Positions 16,875-26,885 of a stretch of 64,000 bases of DNA are shown piece after piece. A program made the translations under genes and the position numbers. The notes below the pieces were generated by a model. It was not told where the DNA came from. It saw only the letters and a list, made by a program, of their open reading frames with translations, and ran no database searches. Every line of letters begins with the position of its first letter. Positions within the stretch are counted from its first letter, which is position 1. This DNA is from Planctomycetes bacterium ADurb.Bin069 (lineage in GTDB: Bacteria; Planctomycetota; UBA8108; UBA8890; UBA8898): positions 250,310 through 314,309 of the forward strand of contig MWEK01000001.1 of the NCBI GenBank assembly GCA_002070955.1, written 5' to 3'.

Positions 16875-19034
16875 ATGACCGAACCGTGGCGCGAACGCAT
16901 TGGCGACTACCGTCTGACCCGCGAAATCGGGCGCGGGGCCTTCGGCATCGTCTACGCGGCCCGCCAGATCAGCCTGAACCGCGAGGTCGCTCTCAAGGTG
17001 CTTCCCGCCAGCCTCTTTCCCGATCGCGACACCATCGAGCGCTTCCGCATCGAGGCCGAGGCCGTGGCGCGCCTCCGCCATCCCCACATCGTCACGGTCC
17101 ACGAGGCCGGGCAGGACGGCGACGCGCACTTCTTCTCGATGGACCTGATGGGCGGCCGCTCCCTGGCCGGCGTCATTGCGGAACGCGGCGGTATGCCCCT
17201 GCCGAGCGACCTCGAGGACTCGCACTTCACCGCGAGCATGGACGCCGTCATGGCGCGGCCGCCCGAGCCTTCCGCCGAGCAAGCTCCCCCCAAACGGCCG
17301 GATCCGCCTTCGCAGGAGGAATGCTTCGATTTCGCCGCCAAGTTCGTCGGCGTGGCCGAGGCGCTCCACTACGCGCACGAGAAGGGCGTCATTCATCGAG
17401 ACGTCAAGCCGTCCAATCTCGTTTTCGACGAAGAAGGCCGCCTCTGTCTGCTCGATTTCGGCACGGCACAGACCCGCAAGCCGCCCCACGCGGCGGCCCC
17501 GGCATCCGGCGTGCTGGGAACTCCCTTGTACGCGAGTCCCGAACAGCTTGATGCCGGCCGCGGCGTCCTCGGGCCGCAGACCGACATCTACTCTCTCGGC
17601 GCCACCCTGTACCAATGGGCGACTCTTCGACCGCCGTTCGTCGCCGAGACCTACGACGAACTCAGACAGGAGGTGCTCTCCGGCGTTCCCGCGCCCGCGC
17701 ACGAGTTGAACCCCGCCGTGCCCCGCGAGCTCTCGGCCATCCTCGCCAAGGCGCTGGCGCGGGACCTCGGCGAACGCTACGCCTCCGCGAAGGACTTGGC
17801 CGACGATCTGCGCCGATTCCTACGGCGCCGGCCCACGCTGGCCGGAGCCGCCGGCCCTTGGCGCCGGCTCGCGCTCTGGAGCCGGCGAAGCCCCGCGCTG
17901 GCCGCGACCCTCGCCGCGGCGGTGCTTCTCGGCCTCGCCGCCGCGGCCACCTTGATTTACATCCTGATATCGCACCAGACCCTGATGGACCGCGTCCGGG
18001 AGTGTTTCGCTCTCGGCGCGTGGCCCGAATGCATCAACCTCGCGGACCAGATTCCCTCCGATGCTCCCGATTGGACCGAAGCCATGCTGCTCAAGGCCGA
18101 CTGCCTCAACCAGCTCAGCCGCCACGACGAACGCCTGGCGCTGTACCTCGAGCTGCTGGCGCGCGGCCCCGCGCTCGCCGACCGCTCGCAGCTCCTTGTG
18201 GGCAAGGGCAAGGCGCTCGCGGATCTCCGCCGTCAAGCCGAGGCCGAGCAGGCCTTCCGCCAAGCGATCGACGCGGCACGCGGCGTCGCCGCCATCGCCA
18301 CGGCGCACTACGAGCTCGCCAAGTTTCTCGAAGACTGCGCCCGAGATGACGCCGCGCTCTCGCAGTACGCGCGCGCCGTCGAGCTCGCCCCCGATCTGGC
18401 CAAGGCGCAGTTCGCCTACGGGATGCTGCTGGTCAAGAAAGGCAGGCACGCGGAGGCCGAGCCCCACCTCGTGCACGCCGTGGATAAGTCCGGCAAGGAG
18501 AAGCCCAAGTACCTGGCGGGAATCGCCGAGTTCTATCTCGCCTGGGGACGTCCCAAGGACGCGCTTCCCTACGCCGACGGGGCGATCGCCCAGGCGCGCG
18601 AGTTCGGCCGCACCCGCCGGACCGCGGAGTACCAGCTTCTCAAGGCGCGCATCCTGGCGGCGCAGCAGGACTACAAGGGCGCCATCGTGCTCCTCCAGAA
18701 TGCCGTCGATCAAGCCGACAACCGCTCCGAGGCGCTGTACCTCCTCGCCATGGCTCAGCTTCGTACGGGAAAGGACGCCGATGCGAGAACGACGGCCAAC
18801 GAGTTCCTCAAGCCCAAGGACGCCATCTACCCCGCCATGCTCTGGACCTCGCTGGGGGAGCCGGACAGCGCGCTGCGTTATTTTCAGTTGCTCGGGCCCG
18901 ACGACCTCGCGCGCCTCAGGGAGACTTCGCCGGCGCTCTGGCAGGAGTTCCGGCGCCTCATGGCCGACCTGGAGACGAAGAACCCCGCCGCGTACCGGAA
19001 GCTCGCTCCGGCGATCGAGTCCTATTTACGCTGA
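16875..19034 (+). CDS. Membrane Ser/Thr protein kinase with C-terminal TPR domain
   Basis: Hanks-type kinase, apparently active. The glycine loop is IGRGAFGIVYAA (18-29), the ATP lysine is K41 in EVALKVLP, the catalytic loop is HRDVKPSN (174-181) and DFG is at 194-196; APE is replaced by SPE (221-223). An unusual hydrophilic insertion of about 40 residues (108-148, Pro/Glu-rich) sits between the two lobes. A single transmembrane helix (about 341-366) separates the cytoplasmic kinase from roughly 350 residues of TPR-like repeats, which would be periplasmic if the topology follows PknB. The partner is unknown. A 9-bp-stem hairpin and a convergent response regulator follow. Confidence 0.9.
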   Translation: MTEPWRERIGDYRLTREIGRGAFGIVYAARQISLNREVALKVLPASLFPDRDTIERFRIEAEAVARLRHPHIVTVHEAGQDGDAHFFSMDLMGGRSLAGVIAERGGMPLPSDLEDSHFTASMDAVMARPPEPSAEQAPPKRPDPPSQEECFDFAAKFVGVAEALHYAHEKGVIHRDVKPSNLVFDEEGRLCLLDFGTAQTRKPPHAAAPASGVLGTPLYASPEQLDAGRGVLGPQTDIYSLGATLYQWATLRPPFVAETYDELRQEVLSGVPAPAHELNPAVPRELSAILAKALARDLGERYASAKDLADDLRRFLRRRPTLAGAAGPWRRLALWSRRSPALAATLAAAVLLGLAAAATLIYILISHQTLMDRVRECFALGAWPECINLADQIPSDAPDWTEAMLLKADCLNQLSRHDERLALYLELLARGPALADRSQLLVGKGKALADLRRQAEAEQAFRQAIDAARGVAAIATAHYELAKFLEDCARDDAALSQYARAVELAPDLAKAQFAYGMLLVKKGRHAEAEPHLVHAVDKSGKEKPKYLAGIAEFYLAWGRPKDALPYADGAIAQAREFGRTRRTAEYQLLKARILAAQQDYKGAIVLLQNAVDQADNRSEALYLLAMAQLRTGKDADARTTANEFLKPKDAIYPAMLWTSLGEPDSALRYFQLLGPDDLARLRETSPALWQEFRRLMADLETKNPAAYRKLAPAIESYLR

Positions 19035-19044
19035 GGGCCGGCGA

Positions 19045-19068
19045 CGGCGGCGGATTCCCCCGCCGCCG
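19045..19068. terminator. GC hairpin between convergent genes
   Basis: CGGCGGCGG (19045-19053) and CCGCCGCCG (19060-19068) form a perfect 9-bp stem with a 6-nt loop, between the stops of the kinase and response regulator genes. No T tract on either strand. Confidence 0.4.
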
Positions 19069-19088
19069 CATCCGCGCCGGGCGTGGGT

Positions 19089-19799
<711 letters not shown>

Positions 19800-20151
19800 G
19801 CACACCTCCACCGCGCATTTGAATGGTTCTGCAGAACGTCGCCAGATGCCGCCGCTGATCTTACCATGATCATGCCCCAAAATGAAAGTGCGCGCCACCA
19901 CAAAATTAAGAAAAAATTATGCCTCAATCAGGAATTGCCCCCGGAAGCCGTTCGCCCGGGGCGGCGGGCGGGTTCGGACGGCCGTTTTTCGGCGTAAACC
20001 CTTGCCGGAGCAGGAGAAAACCCGGCTCTGCCCTTGAACGCGGAGCCTGAAACCAATAAATGTTAGACTACATCAGACACGCAAGGCAGCCTGTAAAGGC
20101 CGCGGCGCCGAGCAGCTTGAACGCGCTTGCACGGCCGCAAGGAGCTCCATC
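19800..20151. other. Divergent intergenic region between the response regulator and trpB2
   Basis: 352 bp with no plausible gene. It contains the most AT-rich short stretch nearby (around 19900-19925, an A/T run with AAAAAATTATG). A possible minus-strand -10 TAAGAT lies at 19863-19858. A possible plus-strand promoter, TTGAAC (20034-20039) with AATAAA (20055-20060), has a short 15-nt spacer. Both are weak calls. Confidence 0.4.
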
Positions 20152-21498
20152 ATGAAAAAGATCCTGCTCAACGAAAACGACATCCCGAGGGCCTGGTACA
20201 ACGTCCTCCCCGACTTGCCGGCCCCGCTTCCGCCGCCGCTCAATCCCGGCACCGGCAAACCGCTCACCCCTGACCTGCTGCAGCCGCTCTTCCCGGACGC
20301 GCTGATCGAACAGGAGATGTCGCCGCAGCGCTGGATTCCCATCCCCGAGGACGTTCTGAACGTGTACCGCCTCTGGCGCCCGACCCCGCTGGTGCGCGCG
20401 GAGCGCTTCGAGCAGGCCCTCAAGACCCCCGCGCGGATCTATTACAAGAACGAGAGCCTCAGCCCCGCCGGCAGCCACAAGCCCAACACGGCGGTGCCCC
20501 AGGCCTACTACAACATGAAAGAAGGCGTCAAGCGGCTCGCGACCGAAACCGGCGCCGGCCAGTGGGGCAGCGCGCTCGCCATGGCGTGCTGCTTCTTCGG
20601 CTTGAAGTGCCTCGTTTACATGGTCAAGTGCAGCTTCGAGCAGAAGCCTTTCCGCCGGAGTCTCATGCACTTGTGGGGCGCCGATGTCCATCCCTCGCCC
20701 AGCGCGACCACGCAGTGCGGCCGCGCCATTCTCGCCGTCGATCCCCACAGCCCGGGCAGCCTCGGCATGGCGATCAGCGAGGCCGTGGAGGTCGCCGCGC
20801 AGAATCCGGACACCAAGTACTCCCTCGGGTCGGTGCTCAACCACGTCCTCATGCACCAGACCGTCACGGGCCTGGAAACCAAGAAGCAGCTCGAGATGAT
20901 CGGCGAGCGGCCCGATGTGATCGTGGGCTGCGTCGGCGGCGGCAGCAACTTCGCGGGCTTGGTGCTGCCGTTCTGGCCCGACAAGGCCGAGGGCCGCCCG
21001 ATGCGCTTCCTCGCCGTCGAACCGGCCGCGTGCCCGACCATCTCGCGCGGACCCTACGCGTACGACTTCGGCGACACCGCCAAGCTCACGCCGCTCCTCA
21101 AAATGCACACCCTAGGCCACGGCTTCGTTCCGCCGGCCTTTCACTCGGGCGGGCTCAGGTACCACGGCATGGCGCCGATCGTGAGCGCGCTCGCCAGCCA
21201 CGGCGCCGTCGAGGCCGCCGCGCTGCGGCAGAACGTGTGCTTCGAGGCGGCCCAACTGTTCGCGCGCACCGAAGGCATCGTGCCCGCGCCGGAAACGAGC
21301 CACGCCCTTCGGGCCGTCGTGGAGGAAGCCCTCGCCGCCAAGCAGTCCAAGCAGGAGCGCGTCATCGTGTTTCTCTTCTCCGGGCACGGCCACTTCGACC
21401 TGAATGCCTACGATGCGTATCTCGCCGGGCAGCTCGCCGACGACGAGTATCCCCAGGAGAAGATCGCGAAGGCGCTCAAGGATCTGCCCGCCGTGTAA
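20152..21498 (+). CDS. trpB: Tryptophan synthase beta-like protein, TrpB2 subfamily
   Basis: PLP enzyme related to the tryptophan synthase beta subunit. 448 residues with the long N-terminal arm typical of TrpB2 ([19 protein letters not shown]). PLP lysine K110 lies in [27 protein letters not shown] is the COMM-adjacent loop; GGGSNFAGL binds the phosphate; FSGHGHFDL is near the C-terminus. There is no trpA or other trp gene here, consistent with TrpB2 acting alone on indole and serine; this may be salvage rather than biosynthesis. AGGAG lies 7 nt before ATG 20152. It is separated from the downstream hydrolase operon by a 114-bp gap with its own promoter. Confidence 0.9.
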   Translation: MKKILLNENDIPRAWYNVLPDLPAPLPPPLNPGTGKPLTPDLLQPLFPDALIEQEMSPQRWIPIPEDVLNVYRLWRPTPLVRAERFEQALKTPARIYYKNESLSPAGSHKPNTAVPQAYYNMKEGVKRLATETGAGQWGSALAMACCFFGLKCLVYMVKCSFEQKPFRRSLMHLWGADVHPSPSATTQCGRAILAVDPHSPGSLGMAISEAVEVAAQNPDTKYSLGSVLNHVLMHQTVTGLETKKQLEMIGERPDVIVGCVGGGSNFAGLVLPFWPDKAEGRPMRFLAVEPAACPTISRGPYAYDFGDTAKLTPLLKMHTLGHGFVPPAFHSGGLRYHGMAPIVSALASHGAVEAAALRQNVCFEAAQLFARTEGIVPAPETSHALRAVVEEALAAKQSKQERVIVFLFSGHGHFDLNAYDAYLAGQLADDEYPQEKIAKALKDLPAV

Positions 21499-21553
21499 GC
21501 CCGCGCCGCCCGCCGGCAGGCTTTTCACGCCTCCTTTCAAGGCCCAGTTCGCC

Positions 21554-21582
21554 TTGCCACCGCGCGGCGCCGGGGGTACGAT
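21554..21582 (+). promoter_or_regulatory. Promoter of the GH88-like operon
   Basis: TTGCCA, 17-nt spacer, TACGAT. The leader to ATG 21613 is about 25 nt. Confidence 0.58.
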
Positions 21583-21612
21583 CGCTCTCGATCCACGCGG
21601 TCCCGGAAGCCC

Positions 21613-23016
21613 ATGAAGATCGACGAAACCCTCGCCCCCGACAGTCTGGCGCCGAAGATCCGGCGCCTGTGGAGGCTTTCCGCGCCCAAGATCCTCGCGA
21701 TCGAGCGCACCTGCGAACCGAGCCGCGGCGCGCCCGTCTTCACGGTGGACGGCGTCTACACATCCCGGGGCTGGACCGAATGGACGCAGGGTTTCCAGTA
21801 CGGCTCGGCGCTGCTGCAGTTCGAAGCCACGCGCGACCCCGAGTTCCTCGCCATCGGCCGAGACAACACGCTCCGCAAGGTGCTCCCGCACGCGACGCAC
21901 ATGGGCGTCCATGACCACGGCTTCAACATTGTGAGCACCTACGGCGCGCTCCTACGCATGATGCTCGAGGGGACGCTGCCGCCCGAGGCCTGGGAACGCG
22001 CCTGCTACGAAACGGCCCTCAAGTGCTCGGCCGCGGTCCAGGCCCGCCGCTGGACGCGCCTGCCCGACGGCGGAGGGTTCATCTACTCGTTCAACGGCCC
22101 GCACTCGCTCTTCGCCGACACGATTCGTTCCCTCAGATCCCTCGCCCTGGGGCATCTCCTCGGCCATGTCCTCTTGGAGGAACATGACGAGCGCGTGTCG
22201 CTGCTCGAACGCCTCCTCCGGCACGCGGCCGCCACCGCACGCTATAACGTCTACTACGGCAAGGGCCGCGACGCTTACGACGTGCGCGGCCGCGTGGCCC
22301 ACGAAAGCATCTTCAATCTCAACGACGGCCGTTACCGTTGTCCTAGTTCGCAACAGGGCTTCTCGCCCTTCTCGACCTGGACGCGCGGCCTGGCCTGGAT
22401 CATGTGCGGCTATGCCGAGGAACTGGAGTTTCTCGCAACCCTTTCCGAGGAGGAGTTCGCCGCCTGGGGCGGCCGCGCCGCCGTCGAGGGCTGGTGCCGC
22501 GCCGCCGCCGAGGCCGCTTGCGATTTCTACATCGAGCACACCGCCGCCGATGGAATTCCCTACTGGGACACCGGCGCGCCGCATCTCGGGGCGCTCGGGG
22601 ACTGGCGCGGGCGGCCCGCCGATCCCTTCAACGACCATGAGCCGGTCGACAGCTCCGCCGCGGCGATCGCCGCCCAGGGCCTCCTGCGCCTCGGCCGCTT
22701 CCTAGGGGCCAGGAACGAACCCAAGGGCCGCACCTACTGGCAGGCCGGGCTCACGGTGCTCGACACGCTCTTCGACGAGCCGTACCTGGCGGCCGATCCC
22801 CGCCACCAGGGACTCATCCTCCATTCGGTTTATCACCGGCCGAACGGTTGGGACCACATCCCGGAGGGGCGGCGCGTTCCCTGCGGCGAGGCGAGCATGT
22901 GGGGCGACTACCACGCCCGGGAGGCGGCGCTCTACCTCCAGCGCCTCTGCCGCGGCGAACCGTACCTCACGTTTTTTTCGAAGCCGCCGGGCGGCGCGCG
23001 GGAGGCGCAGACATGA
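21613..23016 (+). CDS. GH88-like glycoside hydrolase (unsaturated glucuronyl hydrolase type)
   Basis: 467 residues, an (alpha/alpha)6-barrel hydrolase. HMGVHDHGFNIVSTYG corresponds to the first GH88 acidic region. HESIFNLNDGRYRCPSSQQG with FSPFSTWTRGLAWIMCG matches the central GH88 core. IPYWDTGAPH and NDHEPVDSSAAAIAAQGLL complete the active-site face. GH88 enzymes remove unsaturated uronic acids from lyase products of glycosaminoglycans or pectins. There is no signal peptide, so it is probably cytoplasmic and acts on imported oligosaccharides. Its stop overlaps the cupin start by 4 bp. GGAAG precedes the ATG. Exact substrate is unknown. Confidence 0.8.
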   Translation: MKIDETLAPDSLAPKIRRLWRLSAPKILAIERTCEPSRGAPVFTVDGVYTSRGWTEWTQGFQYGSALLQFEATRDPEFLAIGRDNTLRKVLPHATHMGVHDHGFNIVSTYGALLRMMLEGTLPPEAWERACYETALKCSAAVQARRWTRLPDGGGFIYSFNGPHSLFADTIRSLRSLALGHLLGHVLLEEHDERVSLLERLLRHAAATARYNVYYGKGRDAYDVRGRVAHESIFNLNDGRYRCPSSQQGFSPFSTWTRGLAWIMCGYAEELEFLATLSEEEFAAWGGRAAVEGWCRAAAEAACDFYIEHTAADGIPYWDTGAPHLGALGDWRGRPADPFNDHEPVDSSAAAIAAQGLLRLGRFLGARNEPKGRTYWQAGLTVLDTLFDEPYLAADPRHQGLILHSVYHRPNGWDHIPEGRRVPCGEASMWGDYHAREAALYLQRLCRGEPYLTFFSKPPGGAREAQT

Positions 23017-23459
23017 ACTGCATCGATCTGAACGCGGTGGAGGGCCGGCGGTATCCCGCCGGGCGCGTGACCAAGAACGTGGTCGGCGGCGCCTCGCCCA
23101 TCGCCTCGGAGCATTTCGCGATGGGCTGGGTGGCGCTGGACCCCGGCGGCGGCCAGGTGCCCTGGCACAACCACGATCAGGAGGAGGTTTACCTCCTCCT
23201 CCAGGGCGAGGGCGAGGTGTGCGCCGGCGACGAACGCCGCGCCGTGCGCGCCCCCGCCGCCGTTCACGTCCCGCCGGGCGTCTTCCACCAGCTTACGAAC
23301 ATCGGCGCCGCGCCTCTGATCTTCGTCTACTGTTACGCGCCCGCGGGCGAGGTGGCCCATTGGCGCCGGGAGCTGGCCGGGACGCTGCCCCGCGCCGGCG
23401 TCGATGCGCCGCCGCTGCCCGACGGCGCCTGCCCGCAGCGAACGCACGGACCGGAATGA
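23013..23459 (+). CDS. Single-domain cupin protein
   Basis: 148 residues. Cupin motif 1 is VPWHNHDQEEVYLLLQGEGE (H, H, E ligands) and motif 2 is PPGVFHQLTNIGAAPLIFVY (H ligand). These small cupins are usually sugar or sugar-acid isomerases or metal-binding regulators. The ATG overlaps the upstream stop (ATGA) with GGGAGG before it, so it is translationally coupled to the GH88-like hydrolase. The context suggests handling of the released sugar. The Pro-rich tail after residue 125 is not part of the fold. Confidence 0.83.
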   Translation: MNCIDLNAVEGRRYPAGRVTKNVVGGASPIASEHFAMGWVALDPGGGQVPWHNHDQEEVYLLLQGEGEVCAGDERRAVRAPAAVHVPPGVFHQLTNIGAAPLIFVYCYAPAGEVAHWRRELAGTLPRAGVDAPPLPDGACPQRTHGPE

Positions 23460-23472
23460 CGGAGGACCGCCA

Positions 23473-24630
23473 ATGACCGCCGCCGGCGCCCGCACGATCG
23501 GCATCATCATGAACGGAGTCACCGGACGCATGGGAACGAGCCAACATCTCACGCGCTCGATTCTCGCCATCATGCGCCAGGGAGGGGTGCCCATCGACGG
23601 CGGCCAGACCATCATGCCCGATCCCGTGCTGGTCGGCCGCAACGCCGTCAAGCTCCAGCGGCTCTGCGCGGCGTCGGGCGTGACCAAGTGGACGACCGAT
23701 CTGAACGCCGCCCTCGCCGACCCGGCGAACCGCATCTACTTCGATGCCCAAACCACGGGGCGCCGCTGCGCGGACGTTGCGCGCGCCATTGCCGCGGGCA
23801 AGCACGTGTACTGCGAAAAGCCCACCGCGCTCACGCTCAACGATGCGATGGACCTCTACCACCGCGCCGTCCAAGCCGGCGTCAAGCACGGCGTCGTCCA
23901 GGACAAGCTCTGGCTGCCGGGGCTCGTCAAACTCAAGGCCGTCGCCGACAGCGGTTTTTTCGGGCGCGTGTTCGCCGTGCGCGGGGAGTTCGGCTACTGG
24001 GTGTTCGAGGGCGATGCGGCCCCTGCTCAACGCCCCTCCTGGAACTACCGGAAGGAGGACGGCGGCGGCATTATCCTCGACATGTTCGCCCACTGGCGCT
24101 ACGTGCTCGACAACCTTTTCGGCAGGGTCAAGGCCGTGTCGGCCACCGCCGCCACGCACATTGCCCGGCGCTGGGACGAGGAAGGCCGTCCGTACGAATG
24201 CACCGCCGATGACGCGGCCTACGCCGTCTTCGAGCTCGAGGGCGGCATCGTGGCCCAGTTCAATTCGTCGTGGGTCACGCGCGTCCGGCGCGACGATCTG
24301 CTCACGATCCAGGCGGACGGTTCCAAGGGCAGCGCCGTCGCCGGCCTCAGGAAATGCTTCATTCAACCCCTGGCCGCCACGCCGCGTCCCGTCTGGAACC
24401 CCGATGTCGACAACCCCATCGATTTCCGGGCCGGCTGGTCGGAGGTGCCCTCCCACGGCGAGCACGCCAACGCCTTCAAGGCGCAGTGGGAGCTTTTCCT
24501 CCGCCACGTCGCCGCCGGCACGCCCTTCCCTTGGGATTTGTTGGAGGGCGCCAAGGGAGTGCAGCTCGCCGAACTCGGCCTGGAGTCTTGGCGCCGCCGA
24601 ACTTGGCTGGACGTCCCGCCGTTGGCGTGA
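23473..24630 (+). CDS. Gfo/Idh/MocA-family oxidoreductase (operon copy)
   Basis: 385 residues. The nucleotide motif GIIMNGVTGRMGTSQH differs from the usual GxGxxG and is followed by an insertion of about 45 residues before the next conserved strand. The catalytic lysine is in VYCEKPTALTL. GGGIILDMFAHWRYVLDNLFG is the conserved dimer/active-site region. It has no signal peptide and is probably cytoplasmic. GGAGG lies about 8 nt upstream of ATG 23473, 13 bp after the cupin stop. With the GH88-like and cupin genes it forms a tight three-gene unit for oxidising a uronic-acid or amino-sugar product; the substrate is inferred only. Confidence 0.88.
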   Translation: MTAAGARTIGIIMNGVTGRMGTSQHLTRSILAIMRQGGVPIDGGQTIMPDPVLVGRNAVKLQRLCAASGVTKWTTDLNAALADPANRIYFDAQTTGRRCADVARAIAAGKHVYCEKPTALTLNDAMDLYHRAVQAGVKHGVVQDKLWLPGLVKLKAVADSGFFGRVFAVRGEFGYWVFEGDAAPAQRPSWNYRKEDGGGIILDMFAHWRYVLDNLFGRVKAVSATAATHIARRWDEEGRPYECTADDAAYAVFELEGGIVAQFNSSWVTRVRRDDLLTIQADGSKGSAVAGLRKCFIQPLAATPRPVWNPDVDNPIDFRAGWSEVPSHGEHANAFKAQWELFLRHVAAGTPFPWDLLEGAKGVQLAELGLESWRRRTWLDVPPLA

Positions 24631-24692
24631 CCGCTGGCCGGAGGAACCAGGGTCCGCCCCGCCGGCCGGACCCCCGCGGCCCGCCCGCGCCC

Positions 24693-24721
24693 TTGCGAAA
24701 CCCTCCCCCGCGCGTTTTGAT
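24693..24721 (+). promoter_or_regulatory. Promoter with -10 box 8 nt before the sugar kinase start
   Basis: TTGCGA, 17-nt spacer, TTTGAT (24716-24721), then 8 nt to ATG 24730. No Shine-Dalgarno is present, so the transcript is probably leaderless. Confidence 0.5.
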
Positions 24722-24729
24722 GGTTCCCT

Positions 24730-25650
24730 ATGGCGGCGCAACAGATCTTCATCGGCATCGACGCCGGCGGCACGCAAACCGTCGCCGCGGCCGTCTCGGG
24801 CCGGGCGCGGACCTTGGTCGCGGGCGGTCCGGGGAACTTCCTCGCCGTGGGAAGCGCCGCTTTCCACGCCTTGCTGCGCGGCCTCGTCAAGGCCTTGCGC
24901 GCGCGCGCCGGGATCGACCCGCGGAACGTCTCCGCGGTCTGCGTGGGCGGCGCCGGTTTGGGCCGGCGCCGGGAACGCGCCGCCGCCGGGCGCGTCGCCG
25001 CGCAGCTCTTCCCCCGCGCACGCATCGCCGTCGTGGATGATGGCACGCTGGCCCTGTGGGCCGCCTTCGGCGCCGAACCCGGCATCGCCCTCATCGCCGG
25101 CACCGGCTCGTTCTGCGTCGGCCGCGATGCCGCCGGCCGCGTCGTGCGCGCGGGCGGTTGGGGCCCGCTTCTGGGCGACCCGGGCAGCGCCTTCGCGCTG
25201 GGCCGGCGCGCCATCGCCCACGCATTGGCCGTGCGCGACGGCCTGGAAAAACCCACGGCCCTGGCCCGCGCCGTCGCGCGCCACTTCGGCGCCGCCGACG
25301 CCCTCGACGTTCTGAGCCGCATCGGCGCGGGCGGCCCGGCGGCGGTGGCGTCTTTCGCGCCGCGTCTTTTGCGGGCGGCGGCCCGCGGCGACCGCACCGC
25401 CGCGCGAATCGCGGCCGAGGAGGCCGCGGCGCTCGGCTACCTCGTCAAGGGAGTGGCGGCCCAACTGGCCACGCGGCCCCGCGCGGTCGCCTGCGCGGGC
25501 GGTCTTTTTCGAAACTCGTACTATGCCCGAAGGGCGATGCGCGCCGTTCGCGCCGCCGCGGGCCCCGCCCGGGTTTTCGCGCCGCGCGCCCGCCCGGTCG
25601 ACGGCGCCATCGCGCTCGCCCGCGCACAGGTGACCCATGCCGCGCCTTGA
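24730..25650 (+). CDS. BadF/BadG/BcrA-family sugar kinase (GlcNAc/MurNAc kinase-like)
   Basis: 306-residue ASKHA-fold ATPase. The phosphate-1 loop is IGIDAGGTQTVAAAV, the second phosphate loop is ALIAGTGSFCVGRD, and WGPLLGDPGSAFALGRRA is the motif found in GlcNAc kinases and in MurK of this family. CAGGLFRNS is the adenosine-site motif. It overlaps the NamZ gene by 14 bp, so the two are translationally coupled. Since NamZ releases MurNAc, I infer that this kinase phosphorylates MurNAc and/or GlcNAc during wall recycling. The ATG is 8 nt after a -10 box with no Shine-Dalgarno. Confidence 0.83.
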   Translation: MAAQQIFIGIDAGGTQTVAAAVSGRARTLVAGGPGNFLAVGSAAFHALLRGLVKALRARAGIDPRNVSAVCVGGAGLGRRRERAAAGRVAAQLFPRARIAVVDDGTLALWAAFGAEPGIALIAGTGSFCVGRDAAGRVVRAGGWGPLLGDPGSAFALGRRAIAHALAVRDGLEKPTALARAVARHFGAADALDVLSRIGAGGPAAVASFAPRLLRAAARGDRTAARIAAEEAAALGYLVKGVAAQLATRPRAVACAGGLFRNSYYARRAMRAVRAAAGPARVFAPRARPVDGAIALARAQVTHAAP

Positions 25651-26863
25651 TTCGCTTCACGGATGCGTCGAGATTCCGGCCCTGCCCGATTCGGACAAGG
25701 GGCCGCCCCGGTGCGGGTTGGACAATCTGCCCCGATTGCTGGAACTGGTCCGCGCCCGGCGCGCCGGCTTGATCCTCAACCACACGGCGGTCACCGCCGC
25801 CGGGACCCACATGCTCGATGCGCTCTCGGCGCTCGGCGCCGACGTGCGCGTCATCTTCACGCCGGAGCACGGCTTGTTCGGCACGGACGAAGCGGGCGCG
25901 CGCGTCACCGACGGCACCCACCGCGGGATCAAGGTCGTCAGCCTCTTCGGCGCCAAGCGGGCCCCCGCGCCCGCGGACCTCGCGGGCCTCGACCTTCTCG
26001 TTTTCGACATCCAGGACGTCGCCTGCCGCTTCTACACCTACATTTCCACCATGGCCATGGCCATGGAGAAGGCCGCGGCGGCCGGCCTGCCGTTTCTCAT
26101 TCTCGACCGGCCCTGCCTGGCGGGCGGCACGGAAGTGGCCGGACCGGTGCTCAGACCCGAGTTCAAGTCCTTCGTCGGCTATCTGCCTCTGCCCATCGCC
26201 TACGGCATGACGGCCGGCGAACTCGGCGCCATGGCGGTCGCCGAAGGCTGGCTCGGCGGCGGCCACGCGCTGACGGTCGTCCGCCTCGCCGGGTGGCGGC
26301 GCGGCGCGCCCGCGCGCACCGCCGGGGTGCTCGCGCCGCCGCCCTCGCCCAACCTGCCCACGCTGGATGCCGTGATCGCCTACTCGGGCATGTGCCTTTT
26401 GGAAGCCACGAACATCTCCGAGGGCCGCGGCCTCGACACGCCGTTTCTCACCATCGGCGCGCCCTGGATCGACGGAAAAGCCCTCGCCGCCGATCTTGCC
26501 GCCCGGAACCTGCCCGGCGCCGCGTTCAGCCCCGCGGTGTTCACGCCGCGCCCGATCCCCGGCAAGGCGCTCGCGCCCAAGCATTCCGGCCTGCGGTGCG
26601 AAGGCATCACGCTGGCGATCGCCGACCGCGCCCGCTTCCAGGGCGTTCGCACCGGCCTCGAGGTCCTGAGCGCGATCTTCGCCCGCTGGCCGCAGCGGAT
26701 CGCCGTCGACCAACGGGGCTTCGCGCGGCTGGCCGGCGTTGGGGATCTCGCAACACGCCTTGAGCGCGGCGAGGCGGCGACCGCCATCCTCGCCTCCTAC
26801 GAGAGCGAGCTGGCCGCCTTCCGCGCGCGGAGAAGCAAGTACCTGCTCTACCCCGGACCTTGA
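25637..26863 (+). CDS. namZ: DUF1343 exo-beta-N-acetylmuramidase (NamZ, GH171)
   Basis: 408 residues of the family shown in Bacillus to cleave terminal MurNAc from peptidoglycan fragments. The hallmarks are all present: GLILNHTAVTAAGTHMLDAL, VIFTPEHGLFGTDEAGA, DLLVFDIQDVACRFYTYIST, LILDRPCLAGGTEVAGPVL, IAYGMTAGELGAMA and TNISEGRGLDTPF. Unlike secreted members it has no signal peptide (begins MPRLDSLHGCVEIPALP), so it probably acts in the cytoplasm on imported muropeptides. It overlaps the kinase gene upstream and lies 22 bp before a nitroreductase gene. Confidence 0.9.
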   Translation: MPRLDSLHGCVEIPALPDSDKGPPRCGLDNLPRLLELVRARRAGLILNHTAVTAAGTHMLDALSALGADVRVIFTPEHGLFGTDEAGARVTDGTHRGIKVVSLFGAKRAPAPADLAGLDLLVFDIQDVACRFYTYISTMAMAMEKAAAAGLPFLILDRPCLAGGTEVAGPVLRPEFKSFVGYLPLPIAYGMTAGELGAMAVAEGWLGGGHALTVVRLAGWRRGAPARTAGVLAPPPSPNLPTLDAVIAYSGMCLLEATNISEGRGLDTPFLTIGAPWIDGKALAADLAARNLPGAAFSPAVFTPRPIPGKALAPKHSGLRCEGITLAIADRARFQGVRTGLEVLSAIFARWPQRIAVDQRGFARLAGVGDLATRLERGEAATAILASYESELAAFRARRSKYLLYPGP

Positions 26864-26885
26864 TCGCGGCCCTTGGGAGGATCGC

